DNA of 64,000 bases from Allomyces macrogynus ATCC 38327 (lineage: Eukaryota; Blastocladiomycota; Blastocladiomycetes; Blastocladiales; Blastocladiaceae): assembly GCA_000151295.1 (NCBI GenBank), contig GG745340.1, positions 1,231,154 through 1,295,153 on the forward strand. The letters are read 5' to 3'. Positions 12,420 to 22,870 of this stretch are shown in pieces (positions within the stretch are counted from its first letter, which is position 1; each line of letters begins with the position of its first letter). The translations under genes were made by a program, and so were the position numbers. A model generated the notes under the pieces. That model searched no databases, was not told the origin of the DNA, and was given only the letters and a program-made list of their open reading frames with translations.

Positions 12420-12785
12420 TGCCGTCGTCCTTGTACTTCAGATCAATCGGGTTGAAGCGAGCTTTGCAGCGTCGCGTGCAAATCGTTGAGCAGTGAGCGA
12501 TGGCAAGGACAGGCATGCAGGCGACGCGATGTGTAAACGAAGCGTCAGCAGCTTCCTCTGGCGGTCACGCTCTTGCCTACCGCACAGCTAAGCCACTCCA
12601 CACTCCACAGACAGCAGCTCAACCACACCAAATCAGTGCCAGTTCTGGTCAAACGACCCAACACGCTTCGTTTGTGAGACCCAGCGCTGAGAGTTGCTGC
12701 AAGTTAGCCGGAGTATCGTGATATCCAGCGCGCCATCGCGCTCATTCGACCTGATCACCCGTAACCCCAGCAAACCAACTTCAAA
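12420..12785. promoter_or_regulatory. Divergent promoter region between YFH7-like kinase and DRG2
   Basis: A 366-bp gap between two genes reading away from each other, so it must hold both promoters. No clear TATA element or repeat recognised. Confidence 0.5.
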
Positions 12786-14617
12786 ATGGGCATCCTTGGT
12801 CGGTATCGCCTCCGCACCAACGAAGACGACTACATCCAGCTCAATTCTCGGCAAGATGTTCTGATCCGCGCTTGCGACACTGTTCCACGCTCAATAATTC
12901 CAAACGATCAGAAAAAATCGCCGAGATTGAGCGCGAAATCGGGCGTACGCAAAAGAACAAGGCGACCGAGTACCACTTGGGTCTGCTCAAGGCCAAGCTC
13001 GCCAAGTACCGGCTGCAGCTGCTCGAACCCTCGGGCAAGTCGGGCCAGAAGGGCGAGGGGTTCGATGTGCGTGGCCTGCGCTTCCGGATCTGAATGTAGT
13101 TGAACTTTGCGCTCACACCACGACCGCTGGTAGGTGATGCGCAGTGGTGATGCGCGTGTGGCCATGAGTGCGTTTTTGCGGCTCTCTCGCACGTTCTGCA
13201 CCTGGCAGGGTTGCTAATCAACACTATTCGGCGATCAGTCGGCTTCCCGTCGGTCGGCAAGTCGACGCTGCTCAACAAGCTCACGAAGACGCACTCGGTC
13301 GCGTCGGCCTACGAGTTCACCACCTTGACTTGTATTCCGGGGTGCGTTCTTGCGACCCGAGCCGTCCTCCTCGTTCATGCACGAACGCTGATCTTGTTTG
13401 CGCTGTACTGAACCAGAAAAATCGACTACCACGGCGCTCAGATCCAGGTACCGCTCCCCTCGACTGGGAGCAACCGCGTACCAATCGCTCGGGACCTGTT
13501 CGTAACTCACCGCCGTGCAAAATCTACCGATCCATAGCTGCTCGATTTGCCTGGCATTATTGAGGGGGCCTCGCAGGGCAAGGGTCGAGGGCGGCAAGTC
13601 GTCGCTGTGGCGCGAACGGCCGATTTGGTTCTCATGGTGCTCGATGCGGTACGTCTCTGTTGCCCCGCGTCTATGCCCACCGAATTCCGTTGCTGATCGC
13701 GAATATTTATTCTGGACAGACCAAGGCCAAGAACCAGCGCGAGCTGTTGGAGCGGGAACTCGAGGCAGTCGGGATCCGCGTCAACAAGCGGCGGCCCAAC
13801 GTCTACTTCAAGGTCAAGACGGGCGGTGGCTTGTCGATCAACGCAACCTGCAAGCTGACCAAGATCAACGAAAAAATGGTCTACCACATCTTGCACGACT
13901 ACCGCATTTTCAACGCCGAAGTGCTGATTCGAGAGGATATCACGGTTGGTGCGTAGTCTGACGTCGTGGTGGAAGGGCTTATGGTTCCGAGAATTCCTGA
14001 CTGGCAGCACTTTTGGTGGCGGGTTGTAGACGAGTTCATTGACGTCGTGCTGGGCAACCGCAAGTATATCAACTGCCTCTACGTACGATCGCGTTTGCTA
14101 CTTCGCGTCGCTCCGACGCGCCATCCGAATCGTGATGCTCACTTCGTTCTCTTGATCGTCGACCTCATCTAGTGCTACAACAAGATCGACTCGATTTCCA
14201 TGGAAGAACTCGACGCGATCGCGCGCGAGCCCAACACAGTCGTCGTCAGGTCCGTCTGCGCCCTCTTTCCTCTCTTCCCCACCCACCCTCTTCACCCAAC
14301 TCATCCCTTCCGCCCTCATCTGTAGTTGCGAAATGGACCTGAACCTCGAATATCTCGTCGACAAGATGTGGGAGCACCTGAACCTGACGCGCGTCTACAC
14401 CAAGAAGCGCGGCGAGTACCCGGACTTCGACGGCGGTCTGATCATGCGTGCGGGCGCGACGATCGAGCACGTGTGCCATGCCGTGCACCGCACTCTGCGC
14501 GATAATTTCCGGTACGCGCTCGTCTGGGGCACGTCGGCCAAGCATAACCCGCAGCGCGTCGGGCTCGCGCACGTCGTGCAAAATGAGGACGTGGTGCAGA
14601 TTGTCAAGAAGAAGTAG
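12786..14617 (+). CDS. DRG2: DRG2, developmentally regulated GTP-binding protein 2
   Basis: An OBG-type GTPase with a C-terminal TGS domain, associated with ribosomes in other eukaryotes. Ten exons: 12786-12798, 12912-13066, 13134-13167, 13239-13341, 13417-13447, 13538-13648, 13720-13948, 14030-14082, 14173-14249, 14326-14617, total 365 residues, the same size as human DRG2 (364). The N-terminus MGIL continues as [21 protein letters not shown]1 is [10 protein letters not shown]3 is [11 protein letters not shown]4 is YNKID, and the protein ends in [19 protein letters not shown] and [11 protein letters not shown] distinguish it from DRG1. Exon 1 has 13 nt and exons 3 and 5 about 30 nt each, so automatic gene callers are likely to miss them. 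Most donors read GTGCGT or GTACGT-like. Confidence 0.95.
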
Positions 14618-15115
14618 AGCGCCATGTGTGCGCACGGGCCGGGCGGGGCGGAGCGGCGATGGGTGTGGGCCGTGAATTAGGATCGGATTGTGCTTCTTTG
14701 ATGTGGTTGCCACTCGCGTGCGACGTGGTGGCAAGTCGAACGGTGCGCGCTTGGGCACAGCCTCTTGAGAGGATGTTCATCGTGCCGTTGAGACTTGACA
14801 GCGGTCTCATTCACTTCATTTCGTTGTTTTTTGCCTCGGCGATGCTTCGCCATCGGTGCGGGGCGAGTGACATCAGCGTTGACGTGCAGGCAGGACCCAG
14901 GCCGGTTGTTCTTGCAAAGACACGTCTCGCCACCAACACGAGCGACGTGCGCCACCAAGGACCGTCGACTTTAAGTCGACCTCCCCGTGCAATCCTGCCC
15001 TCTCTCTCCGCGCGCACGGTCGACCGACTTATATCCCAGTTCGTGACGCGGCCCCACCAACCGCGCGCTCTCTGCACCGCTTCAACCACCGACACACTCA
15101 CGACCGATCAGCACT
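14618..15115. other. DRG2-PEX19 intergenic region with promoter
   Basis: A 498-bp gap containing the DRG2 3' flank and the PEX19 promoter. A perfect hairpin lies at 14964-14980 and a TTATAT stretch at about 15029, 80-90 bp before the start codon. No gene seen. Confidence 0.5.
14964..14980. repeat. Short perfect inverted repeat upstream of PEX19
   Basis: Arms GTCGACT and AGTCGAC flank a TTA spacer, about 135 bp upstream of the PEX19 ATG. It could be a dimeric factor-binding site; no further evidence. Confidence 0.5.
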
Positions 15116-15712
15116 ATGGCCGACGACGCCGCCAAGCAGCATCTCCTCGACCAAGTACGTGCCTTCCGCGGCCGCACGACCGACGCGCGCCGGGCCCCCG
15201 ATCCGCCGTGTCCTGCTCGCCGCGCCGCCACGCAATTCGAGGCTGACGCGCTCTCCCGCAACCCGACCCCGCCCGACATGTCCCCCGAAGACCTCGCCGC
15301 GCTGTACGCGCAAATCGAGAACCTCGCGGGCGACGAAGACCTCGACGCGGTCGTTGCAGGCATGCTCGACACGTTCCTTTCGGCCACGCTCCTGCACGCG
15401 CCGCTGCACGCGCTCGCTGACGGGTTCCCGGCGTACCTCGAGTCGTTGCCCGCGGACGATCCGGACCGCGACCGGTACGAGCAGCAGTATGCGCTCGTGC
15501 AGGAGATTCTGGCGATCGAAGAGGACGAGGACAAGGCCAAAGTGCACGAACTGATGGCGCAGTTCCATGCGCTGGGCGAGCCACCGGAGGCGTTGGTCGA
15601 AAAGGTGCATGGCGACGCCAAGCTGGAAATTGATATGGCCGCGGTGTTCCCGCAGGGGGATGAGGATGAGGATGAGAGCGAAGCGGAGGGGGAGAAGGCG
15701 GCCGAGGAATAG
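15116..15712 (+). CDS. PEX19: PEX19-like peroxisomal membrane protein import receptor (short form)
   Basis: PEX19 chaperones peroxisomal membrane proteins in the cytosol and docks on PEX3. The 198-residue frame shows the C-terminal cargo-binding domain: HAPLHALADGFPAYLES, then RYEQQYALVQEILAIEE, then HELMAQFHALGEPPEALV, all characteristic. It is shorter than the usual 280-330 residues. The N-terminal PEX3-binding helix is reduced to MADDAAKQHLLDQ followed by a basic, Arg/Pro-rich stretch, and the C-terminus ends in acidic residues without a CaaX farnesylation box. A GTACGT donor-like site lies right after LLDQ (about nt 15154), so an intron could remove the odd Arg/Pro-rich part. The end is a firm stop. 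Confidence 0.8.
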   Translation: MADDAAKQHLLDQVRAFRGRTTDARRAPDPPCPARRAATQFEADALSRNPTPPDMSPEDLAALYAQIENLAGDEDLDAVVAGMLDTFLSATLLHAPLHALADGFPAYLESLPADDPDRDRYEQQYALVQEILAIEEDEDKAKVHELMAQFHALGEPPEALVEKVHGDAKLEIDMAAVFPQGDEDEDESEAEGEKAAEE

Positions 15713-16104
15713 GCAGATTGGCTGTGGATTGCCAAATGTACAGCTATTACCCTCCCTCACGACGTGCGCGGCGGCGTGATCGGCTTGCTCATGATGGCGG
15801 CCATCCCCGTTGAGAACATGGACCGTTTATCAGAGAACGAATGTGGCTCCTTGGCAAGGCGCGTGCGTGAGCAACAACACTTGGACACTGCAGAAGAAAA
15901 GGAGGGGTAGATATCGCGCAAGACTAGAAAATGCCCGCAATCCACTGACGGTAACTTCCGCCTATGCCCGCGGCAAATCGAAACAAACATCAAAACAAAC
16001 CCGAGCGCCGACGCGACCCCATCTCGCGCAACGCCGCACGAGCACGCACTGCGCGCGTGCGACTGAGCGACAACGAGAGCCGCACCGACGAGCACCCAAA
16101 CGTC
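15713..16104. other. Intergenic region between convergent PEX19 and NDUFS2
   Basis: A 392-bp gap between two 3' ends. No gene or repeat seen. Confidence 0.5.
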
Positions 16105-17597
16105 TTAGCGATCGACCTCCCCGAACACGATATCGCACGTGCCGATGATCGCGACCATATCAGCGAGCTGGTGGTCGCGCGCAATCAGGTCGCAGGCGGC
16201 GAGATGCACGTAACCCGGCGCGCGAATCTTGCAGCGGTACGGCTTGTTGGAACCGTCCGAGACGAGGTAGACGCCAAACTCGCCCTTGGGCGCCTCGATC
16301 GCCGTGTAGGTCTCGCCCGGCGGGACCGAGTACCCCTCCGAGTAAAGCTTGAAGTGGTGAATCAGCGCCTCCATCGACTCCTTCATATCGGCGCGGCGCG
16401 GCGGCGCGATCTTGTGGTCGTCCACCTTGACGGCGCCCGCAGGCATGTCGTTGATGCACTGCTCAATGATGCGCAGCGACTGGCGCATCTCCTCGACGCG
16501 GCACAGGTACCGGTCGTAGCAGTCGCCGTTGCGGCCGACGGGCACGTCAAACTCGACCAGGTCGTAGGCGTCGTAGGGCTGCACCTTGCGCAGGTCCCAC
16601 TTGAACCCGGACCCACGCAGCATCACGCCCGTGAACGAGTAGTTGACGGCCTCCTCAGCCGTGACCGTGCCGATCCCAATCAACCGGTTCTTCCAGATAC
16701 GGTTGCCCGAGAGCAGTTCCTCCATTTCGTCGATGCGCGACCCAAACTGCTTGGCCCAGATGTGGATGTCCTCGAGCAGACCGACGGGCAGGTCGAGCGC
16801 GACACCGCCGGGGCGCACGTAGGCGGCGTGCATGCGCGCGCCGGACACGCGCTCGTAAAACTCCATGGTGCGTTCGCGCTCCTCAAACATGTAGAGGAAC
16901 GGCGTGAAGGCGCCGACGTCGAGCGCGTGCGTGGTCACGGCCATAATGTGGTTCTGAATGCGCGTGATTTCGGCAAACAGCGTGCGAATGTACTTGGCGC
17001 GCAGCGGAATGTCAATGTTGAGCAGTTTTTCGACGGCGAGCGAGTAGGCCTGCTCGTTGCACATCATCGAACAGTAGTCGAGCCGGTCAAAGTAAGGCAG
17101 CGCCTGCAGGTAGGTCTTGTACTCGATGAGCTTTTCGGTGCCACGGTGCAGCAGACCAATGTGCGGGTCGGCGCGGACGATCTTCTCGCCCTTGAGCTCG
17201 AGAATCAAGCGCAACACTCCGTGCGCGGCAGGGTGCTGCGGGCCAAAGTTGACGGTGAAGTTGCGCACTTCAGTCTCGGCCTCGGCGTCTGGTTGTGTGG
17301 AGATCAGGGGCGGCAGTGAGTGTCCCGAGCGCGGTGCGGCGTGCCGGCGGGGTCTGGACACGCACCGACGTAGATCTCCTCGTCGGACATGTCGGCCATG
17401 GCCTTTTCCGGGATCGGCATCGTGATGGCAATCGCGTGCGGCTGGATCTTGGTCTTGGTCTTGCCCATGGTCTCGAGCGCGTAGGAACGGGACGCGGCCT
17501 GCGCGGCCACGGGCGCGGCAACGGCCGTTCGTGCGGCCAGGCGCGGGAGGGCGGCCGCGGCGGCGCGCGCGCCGAGGCGGGTCAGGAGGGCCGACAT
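16105..17597 (-). CDS. NDUFS2: NADH:ubiquinone oxidoreductase 49-kDa subunit (complex I, NDUFS2/NuoD)
   Basis: Core peripheral-arm subunit of mitochondrial complex I that helps form the quinone site. Two exons, 17597-17366 and 17288-16105, joined in phase (EEIYV to [11 protein letters not shown]), give 471 residues, a normal length. The first 40 residues ([20 protein letters not shown] onward) are rich in Ala and Arg without acids: a mitochondrial presequence. Family landmarks are [18 protein letters not shown], the quinone-site [29 protein letters not shown], and the end [13 protein letters not shown] large open frame on the opposite strand is only a shadow of this GC-rich coding sequence. 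It is divergent from the DLEC1-like gene. Confidence 0.96.
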
Positions 17598-18255
17598 GGT
17601 GCGTGCGGCGGCAGTGCGGCGAGTTGGGTGCCGGTCGCGGTGGGTGCGGGCGAGCGGCAGCGTCGTCAACGAGCGACCTCGGCGATCTGGCTCGGCTGTG
17701 GTCGCGGCGAGCTGAGCGAAGCGAGTGCAAGCTGACCAGCTTGATGAGTCGCACGTGCCGTCACGTTCAACTGCAGCGATCCAAATGCAGGGCCCACCAC
17801 AACGGTGCGCGATCGTCCCTGAGGGCGACACGAGCACGCCATAGCCCCGCAACTTGCTGCACAGCGTTGGTGGCCAGGAGAACAAGAGTGGGCGGCCGGA
17901 GGGAGGGTGTGAGCGGGCGTCGTTGCCGCGCGGTGGTGAAGGCCGAAAGGTGGTTTGGTGCTGCCGGGTCTGGCTGGCATTCACTGTCTTTCTCAGGCTA
18001 ATCGGAGGACGGCCGTTGTAGCCGATGCTGCCGGCAGCGGCGATGGGCTCGCCGATCATGACGGGGTCCGTGGATTGGTGCACCATCCTTATCGATCCAA
18101 CGCATGCAACGCATGCGACGCGGTGATCACCCCACAACGTCGACGACAAGTCCAACCTGACAAGACAGTCAGTCGCCAGTTCGTGCGACTTGCTGCACAC
18201 CGTTTCCAGCATCCGCTCCACCACGAACCGCAACTCTGTGGCTTCAGCCCACGCC
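17598..18255. promoter_or_regulatory. Divergent promoter region of NDUFS2 and the DLEC1-like gene
   Basis: A 658-bp gap that must carry promoters for both flanking genes. No obvious TATA box. An open frame running through it on the minus strand is not supported by any feature. Confidence 0.5.
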
Positions 18256-21200
18256 ATGCCCGTCCAGCACCGCCCAGCACCAACCCCGACCCCAGTCTTG
18301 CCGCCAACCGCGCCCACCTCCGCCGACGCACCGCCTCTACCGCCCGAAACACCACGAGCGTCACGTCCCTTCTCGGCCACTGCACATTTCCGCCGCCCGC
18401 CCTCCGCCGCAGCCGTCGCCGCATCCACACCCGCCGGCCAGGCCGCGCGCAAGTACCTCGCCCAATATGCGCCGCCAGGGTGGATCCACCTGCCCGTCGA
18501 CACCGACAGCGATGGGCTCGTAACCGCCGTACCCGACGTACCGCATGCGGTCCCGGTGCAGGTTGCAGAGCCGCCCGTACCTGTGCTCGTCGTGGGAAGC
18601 GCATCGACTGCGCTGTCCGGCAGCACCAAGGACACGCTGGCGCGACGCGCGCCGTCGGCCGCGGCCATGGGCACCGCCGATGCTGATCCAACGCCGGCCG
18701 CGCTCGTAGTATCCCGATCGGCCGCGGTCCTGTCAGCACCCTCCTCTGTGCGCACCGTGCTTGCGCCCACACCCGCCATGCGCGCGAGGAGCCACGGGTC
18801 GCTCGCCACGTCGCAAAAGCGCACGTCCAACTCCCGCCCGACATCCAACAAGATCAAGTCCACGGCATCCGCAACATCAGGCCGGATGCACGGGCCCGAC
18901 ATCGACCCAGCCGTCCTCGCCCTCATGCGCGCGCACCGCGCGCAGACCGACGCGCTTGATGCCGCAATTGCCAGCCTGACAAGCGTCCTACCGGATGGGA
19001 TCGACTTTGACTTGGACACCGGCTTCGACCTCGTCCGGCTCCTCGACGCCATGCCCGACTCGGCCGCACCGCTCGATCACCTCCCGGACCCATCCGTCCC
19101 ACAAGGCCTTGACCGAGGCCTGTTCACGCTCCCTGCGATCCCGTCCGACCGCGCATGGCTCACGGCGTCGCCACCTCCGCCACCACCACCCATCATCCCC
19201 GACGACGCGCCCGCCGCGGCCGAAGGCGCGACGCGCTCTCGCCGGCGTCACCAACCATCTCCCGTCCCCACTTCCGCACACCCAACCCCGGCGCGGATTG
19301 CCGTGACCCCGTCCTCGATCCTGTTCACGGCCTACACCGTGCACGCCGATCACGTCTACGCGGCGACCATCACCGCAACCAACACGTCCCCACGCGCCGC
19401 CGCGATCCAGATCGATCCTTCCTCGTCGGTCCTGGCGATGCCACAGTTTCACGTCGCCCGCGCGCCAGGGAGTAATCCGACGTCGCTCGTCGCGCCGGGG
19501 ATGAGCGTCGCCTGGACGGTCCTGTTCCGGCCCGACTCGCTCGCACAGGTGCACGCGGAACTCGTCGTTGCGGCCAACGGCGGTGGGACGGCGGTCACCG
19601 TGCCGGTCATCGCGCGCCGCAAAGCGCCCGTCCTCATGGGGCTGCCGTCCCGGGTCGAGATTCCGGCATGCTGGCCGGGCGAAACGGGCGAAGCGGTCGT
19701 GCCGGTCGAGAATACGGGTGGCGCTGGCACGTTCACATTTGCTGTCGATCCGGATGGTGCGCGGATCAGTATCAGCCCGACGACATTGATTCTCGCCGCG
19801 GGCGATCGCGCGGCTGTCGCGGTGCGGTACGCGGCGCCGGACGTGCCCGCCGGCGAGGAGACAGCGACCGTGCGTGTGGCGTGCGATAATGGCGCAAAGC
19901 ACGCGTTCGAGGCGACCGCGCGCGCTGAGGTCCCGCGCGTGGAGATCGTTGATGCACCCGAGTCCGGGATGGAGTGGACTGTCGACGTCAACCCCGGCGC
20001 GCCGCGAAACGTGCATTTCGCGTTCGCGAACCCGACGGGTCTGCACGTGCCATTCCAGTGGCGCGTGAGCGCCGATTCCCCACGGCCCATGACCGAACAA
20101 GCGCCTGTGATTGTCGTGGCCCCCGCCAACGGCACGCTGCGTCCGCACGAAACGCTCGGGTTTGTTGCAGTCGTGCAATGCACCGACCTGGATCCGATCG
20201 ACGTGGTGCTCAACCTCGACATCCCCGGCCGCGCCAATACCGCGCCGCTCGCGTCCATCACCCTCCACGCGGTCCCGCGCGCATTCGATCTCGGAATCAC
20301 CCCGTGCGCGATCCACGTGCCCGGCATTTTACCGCTCGGCACGCGGTACACGTCCCGCGTGCATGTCGCGAACCGGTCGGTCACGCCCGTGCGGCTCGCA
20401 TGGACGTCGGAGAACGTGCCGGACCAGGTGATGGTCTGGTCGGTCGACTGGGACGAGGTCGCGCGCGTGTACCCGGGGGCCGAAGTCGAAGTTGACGTGG
20501 TCTGTCGCGCGCGGTGGCCAGGGGTCCTGGACCGGACCGCGAATGCCGCACTCGTGTGTGCCGCGTTTTCAGTGGGCAGTGCCGCCGAGGACGAGGACGC
20601 GAGTGCCAACCCCGTGTGGACCGCGCGGTTGCCCGTGACTACGGCCGTCGGCGACCTCGCTGCGCATCCGGTTATTACCGTCGAACCCGCAATGCTGGAA
20701 TTGGATGCGGTCCCGCTCGGCGAAGCCGCTGTCGCGTCGCTCACGGTGACGAACACGCACGCGGTGCGCACGATTGCGTGGCACTTGGTCGCGCCGCGCG
20801 CGGACGGGTACGTTCTTGCGCTCGATCCGCCGCGTGGGGTTCTCGCACCGGGCGCCACCGCGCACGTAAGTGCGACGCTCGTCCCGTTACGTGCAGGGTG
20901 CGCAAGGGGGCAGGTGCAGTGCTGCGTCGCGCCGTGGATGGGTGCGGGGGGGACCAGTGGTGCGGATGAGGACGATGAGCGTGCAGCGGTGGTTGCGCTC
21001 GCGGTCCCGTTCGCGGCCGTGTGTGATGTCCCGGCGCTCGACATTGGTGTGATTTCGGCCGCTGATAACGACGATGACGAGGCTGCGATTTGGGCTGCCG
21101 CTGGAGCCGCGTCGGTGAACGTTTCGCGCGTGTTTGCGGGTGCTCCGTCAATTACCGCGTGCACGATTGCGATGCGCAATCCGACACTCGTCCCGGCCGA

Positions 21201-22497
21201 GTTCCGGATCCACGTCGCCAGCGACCTCGACGAGGACACGGATATCACCGTCGGCGCGCCGCACGGGTGGGTCCCGGCGGGCGCGATCGCGCTCGTCGCC
21301 ATTTCCGTGGCCGCGGCACGCGTCGGCGCGCGTGTTGCAGCGGACCTGGTCGTCACCTGCCCCGGATCGACATGCGCCGTCGTCCGACTCACAGGCGCGC
21401 GCGCTACGGCCGCCGAACTCGTCTGTGACGCCTCCCCCGCGGGCGTGGACTTCGGCAATCTGGCTGTGCTCGACCTGGCCGAGATGGTCGTGACGCTGCG
21501 CAACCCGGCCAACGCGCCCGTCGCGTTCGAGCTTGCCGTTGTCGGGCAGGGCGACATCGACCCTGCGATCCTGCTCGCGCCACCAGCGGCACCACGATCC
21601 ACGTCGCCGTTCCGCTGTCTCGACACGACCGCGAGCGCCACGCCGACCATCGACCCATCGAACCGCGCGCGCCTCGTGCGGCTCTACTCCCACGCTGCGC
21701 GCGGCACCAGCGCGCTCCTCGTCCCGTCCCCGTCCCGCGGCACCGTCCCTGCCCACAGCACCGCGTCCGTCCGGCTTCACGCCGTCCTGTTCCACGCGGG
21801 CGTGCTGGACGCGACCCTCGTTCTCAACAGCACTCTGCGCGTGCCTGTGCGCGGCGTCGTCAGCGGGACCCCACTCATCCTGACGAGCCCGCACTTAGAC
21901 ACCGCGGCGCGGGTCGCGCGCGTCCGCGCGAGCGCGCCGGGTGGACTACCGCTGACCGTGACGAACCGCGCCCCGTTCGCCGTCAAGGCGGTATTTGGCG
22001 TCCGTGCGTGGAAGGCCGTTGGTGGAGGGGAATTGGCGGCGCAGTTGGATGCGGATGCGGCGCTGGCTAAAGGAAAGATGGCGGTGCGCGCAGTCGGCCA
22101 AGTGGAGGAGGATGGGGCGCGCGGCGGGTTTCGTCTCGCGCGGAATGAGACGGGACTGGTCGAGGTGCCGCCGTTTGGAATGCGCGTGGTGCACGTCGAG
22201 TGTGTCGCGCCGGTGGAGGGGGCGTGGCACGGGGTGCTCCTACATGATATCGTGCGTGATGGGAACGAGGAGGGGGAGGACATGGAGGGGTGGCAAGCGG
22301 CGGTGGCGAACGCGGGAGATCATGCGGCGCCTGCGGCGGTCAAGCGCGCGGTGTTGTCGTGGGCCAAGACGTGCCCGGATCGCGCGGTGTATTTGACGAT
22401 GGGGAAGGGGGCGAGGAAGGAGGATGGGCCGGCGACGGCGGCGGTGGCGGGACTAGAGAAGGGAGGTGGTGGCGTGGGCGGTGAGGACGAGGACTGA
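18256..22497 (+). CDS. DLEC1/CFAP81-like axonemal protein with ASH/MSP-type beta domains
   Basis: A single-exon protein of 1,413 residues. The start is taken at the first in-frame ATG, 18256. The first about 340 residues are Ala/Pro/Ser-rich and look disordered. From about residue 346 (ARIAVTPSSILFTAYTV) there are repeated immunoglobulin-like ASH modules of the ASPM/SPD-2/Hydin class: VVPVENTGGAGTFTF, ATVRVACDNGAKHAFEATA, VHFAFANPTGLHVPFQWRV, ASLTVTNTHAVRTIAWHL and others. Order and wording of the first modules resemble DLEC1 (CFAP81), a central-apparatus protein of motile cilia. Other ASH proteins such as CFAP65, CFAP74 or HYDIN are alternatives. Flagellar assembly is the likely role and fits a zoospore-forming organism. 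Notably intronless beside intron-rich genes. Confidence 0.66.
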   Translation: MPVQHRPAPTPTPVLPPTAPTSADAPPLPPETPRASRPFSATAHFRRPPSAAAVAASTPAGQAARKYLAQYAPPGWIHLPVDTDSDGLVTAVPDVPHAVPVQVAEPPVPVLVVGSASTALSGSTKDTLARRAPSAAAMGTADADPTPAALVVSRSAAVLSAPSSVRTVLAPTPAMRARSHGSLATSQKRTSNSRPTSNKIKSTASATSGRMHGPDIDPAVLALMRAHRAQTDALDAAIASLTSVLPDGIDFDLDTGFDLVRLLDAMPDSAAPLDHLPDPSVPQGLDRGLFTLPAIPSDRAWLTASPPPPPPPIIPDDAPAAAEGATRSRRRHQPSPVPTSAHPTPARIAVTPSSILFTAYTVHADHVYAATITATNTSPRAAAIQIDPSSSVLAMPQFHVARAPGSNPTSLVAPGMSVAWTVLFRPDSLAQVHAELVVAANGGGTAVTVPVIARRKAPVLMGLPSRVEIPACWPGETGEAVVPVENTGGAGTFTFAVDPDGARISISPTTLILAAGDRAAVAVRYAAPDVPAGEETATVRVACDNGAKHAFEATARAEVPRVEIVDAPESGMEWTVDVNPGAPRNVHFAFANPTGLHVPFQWRVSADSPRPMTEQAPVIVVAPANGTLRPHETLGFVAVVQCTDLDPIDVVLNLDIPGRANTAPLASITLHAVPRAFDLGITPCAIHVPGILPLGTRYTSRVHVANRSVTPVRLAWTSENVPDQVMVWSVDWDEVARVYPGAEVEVDVVCRARWPGVLDRTANAALVCAAFSVGSAAEDEDASANPVWTARLPVTTAVGDLAAHPVITVEPAMLELDAVPLGEAAVASLTVTNTHAVRTIAWHLVAPRADGYVLALDPPRGVLAPGATAHVSATLVPLRAGCARGQVQCCVAPWMGAGGTSGADEDDERAAVVALAVPFAAVCDVPALDIGVISAADNDDDEAAIWAAAGAASVNVSRVFAGAPSITACTIAMRNPTLVPAEFRIHVASDLDEDTDITVGAPHGWVPAGAIALVAISVAAARVGARVAADLVVTCPGSTCAVVRLTGARATAAELVCDASPAGVDFGNLAVLDLAEMVVTLRNPANAPVAFELAVVGQGDIDPAILLAPPAAPRSTSPFRCLDTTASATPTIDPSNRARLVRLYSHAARGTSALLVPSPSRGTVPAHSTASVRLHAVLFHAGVLDATLVLNSTLRVPVRGVVSGTPLILTSPHLDTAARVARVRASAPGGLPLTVTNRAPFAVKAVFGVRAWKAVGGGELAAQLDADAALAKGKMAVRAVGQVEEDGARGGFRLARNETGLVEVPPFGMRVVHVECVAPVEGAWHGVLLHDIVRDGNEEGEDMEGWQAAVANAGDHAAPAAVKRAVLSWAKTCPDRAVYLTMGKGARKEDGPATAAVAGLEKGGGGVGGEDED

Positions 22498-22689
22498 CGA
22501 TGTATTGGTGGGTTTCGCAAGCAACGCGGATCTGACATGGTTTTTGCCGTAAAACGACCAAACGGGAGCAGTAAAAGCAGCACTTCATTCAGCATCAACA
22601 AAACCACCAGCGTCCCAACCTCTCACCGATTTAGTTTGATACCATGGCCCAGGACGGCAACTCACCAATACTGTCCTCGATACTCGATG

Positions 22690-22870
22690 AGGAGGGAGCT
22701 GATCTGGATTACGTACGATAGAGCGACGACAAGTGAGCCGCATATTTAGGAGCTGCTCAACTCGAATCAACGGCACCACTAGGCGCTGCAGACCATTATC
22801 AACCTGAAGATCCGGTGTGTACGAATGACGAGTCGTACCCATACGAGCAGTCAAAAACCACATTGGTCAA
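22690..22870 (+). pseudogene. Decayed fragment of the TmcB-like genes (exon 14 plus flanking intron)
   Basis: The stretch 22722-22814 closely matches exon 14 of the upstream TmcB-like gene (8205-8291): both read AGCGACGAC, GAGCTGCTCAA, and TTATCAACCTGAAGAT, in the same order and spacing. The copy has a premature stop (TAG replacing CAG), an inserted triplet that adds a second TAG, and several substitutions. Similarity runs on into the downstream intron (cccatac block), so this is a genomic DNA duplication and not a retrocopy. It lies 13-14 kb from its source. Confidence 0.75.

Noticed and set aside
15964..17319. 451-codon open frame on the plus strand
   Set aside because: Exact antisense of NDUFS2 in GC-rich DNA; composition dominated by Arg, Val, Leu and His with no domain.
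19449..21650. 733-codon open frame on the minus strand
   Set aside because: Antisense of the DLEC1-like gene; Ser/Thr/Ala/Arg-rich shadow without motifs.
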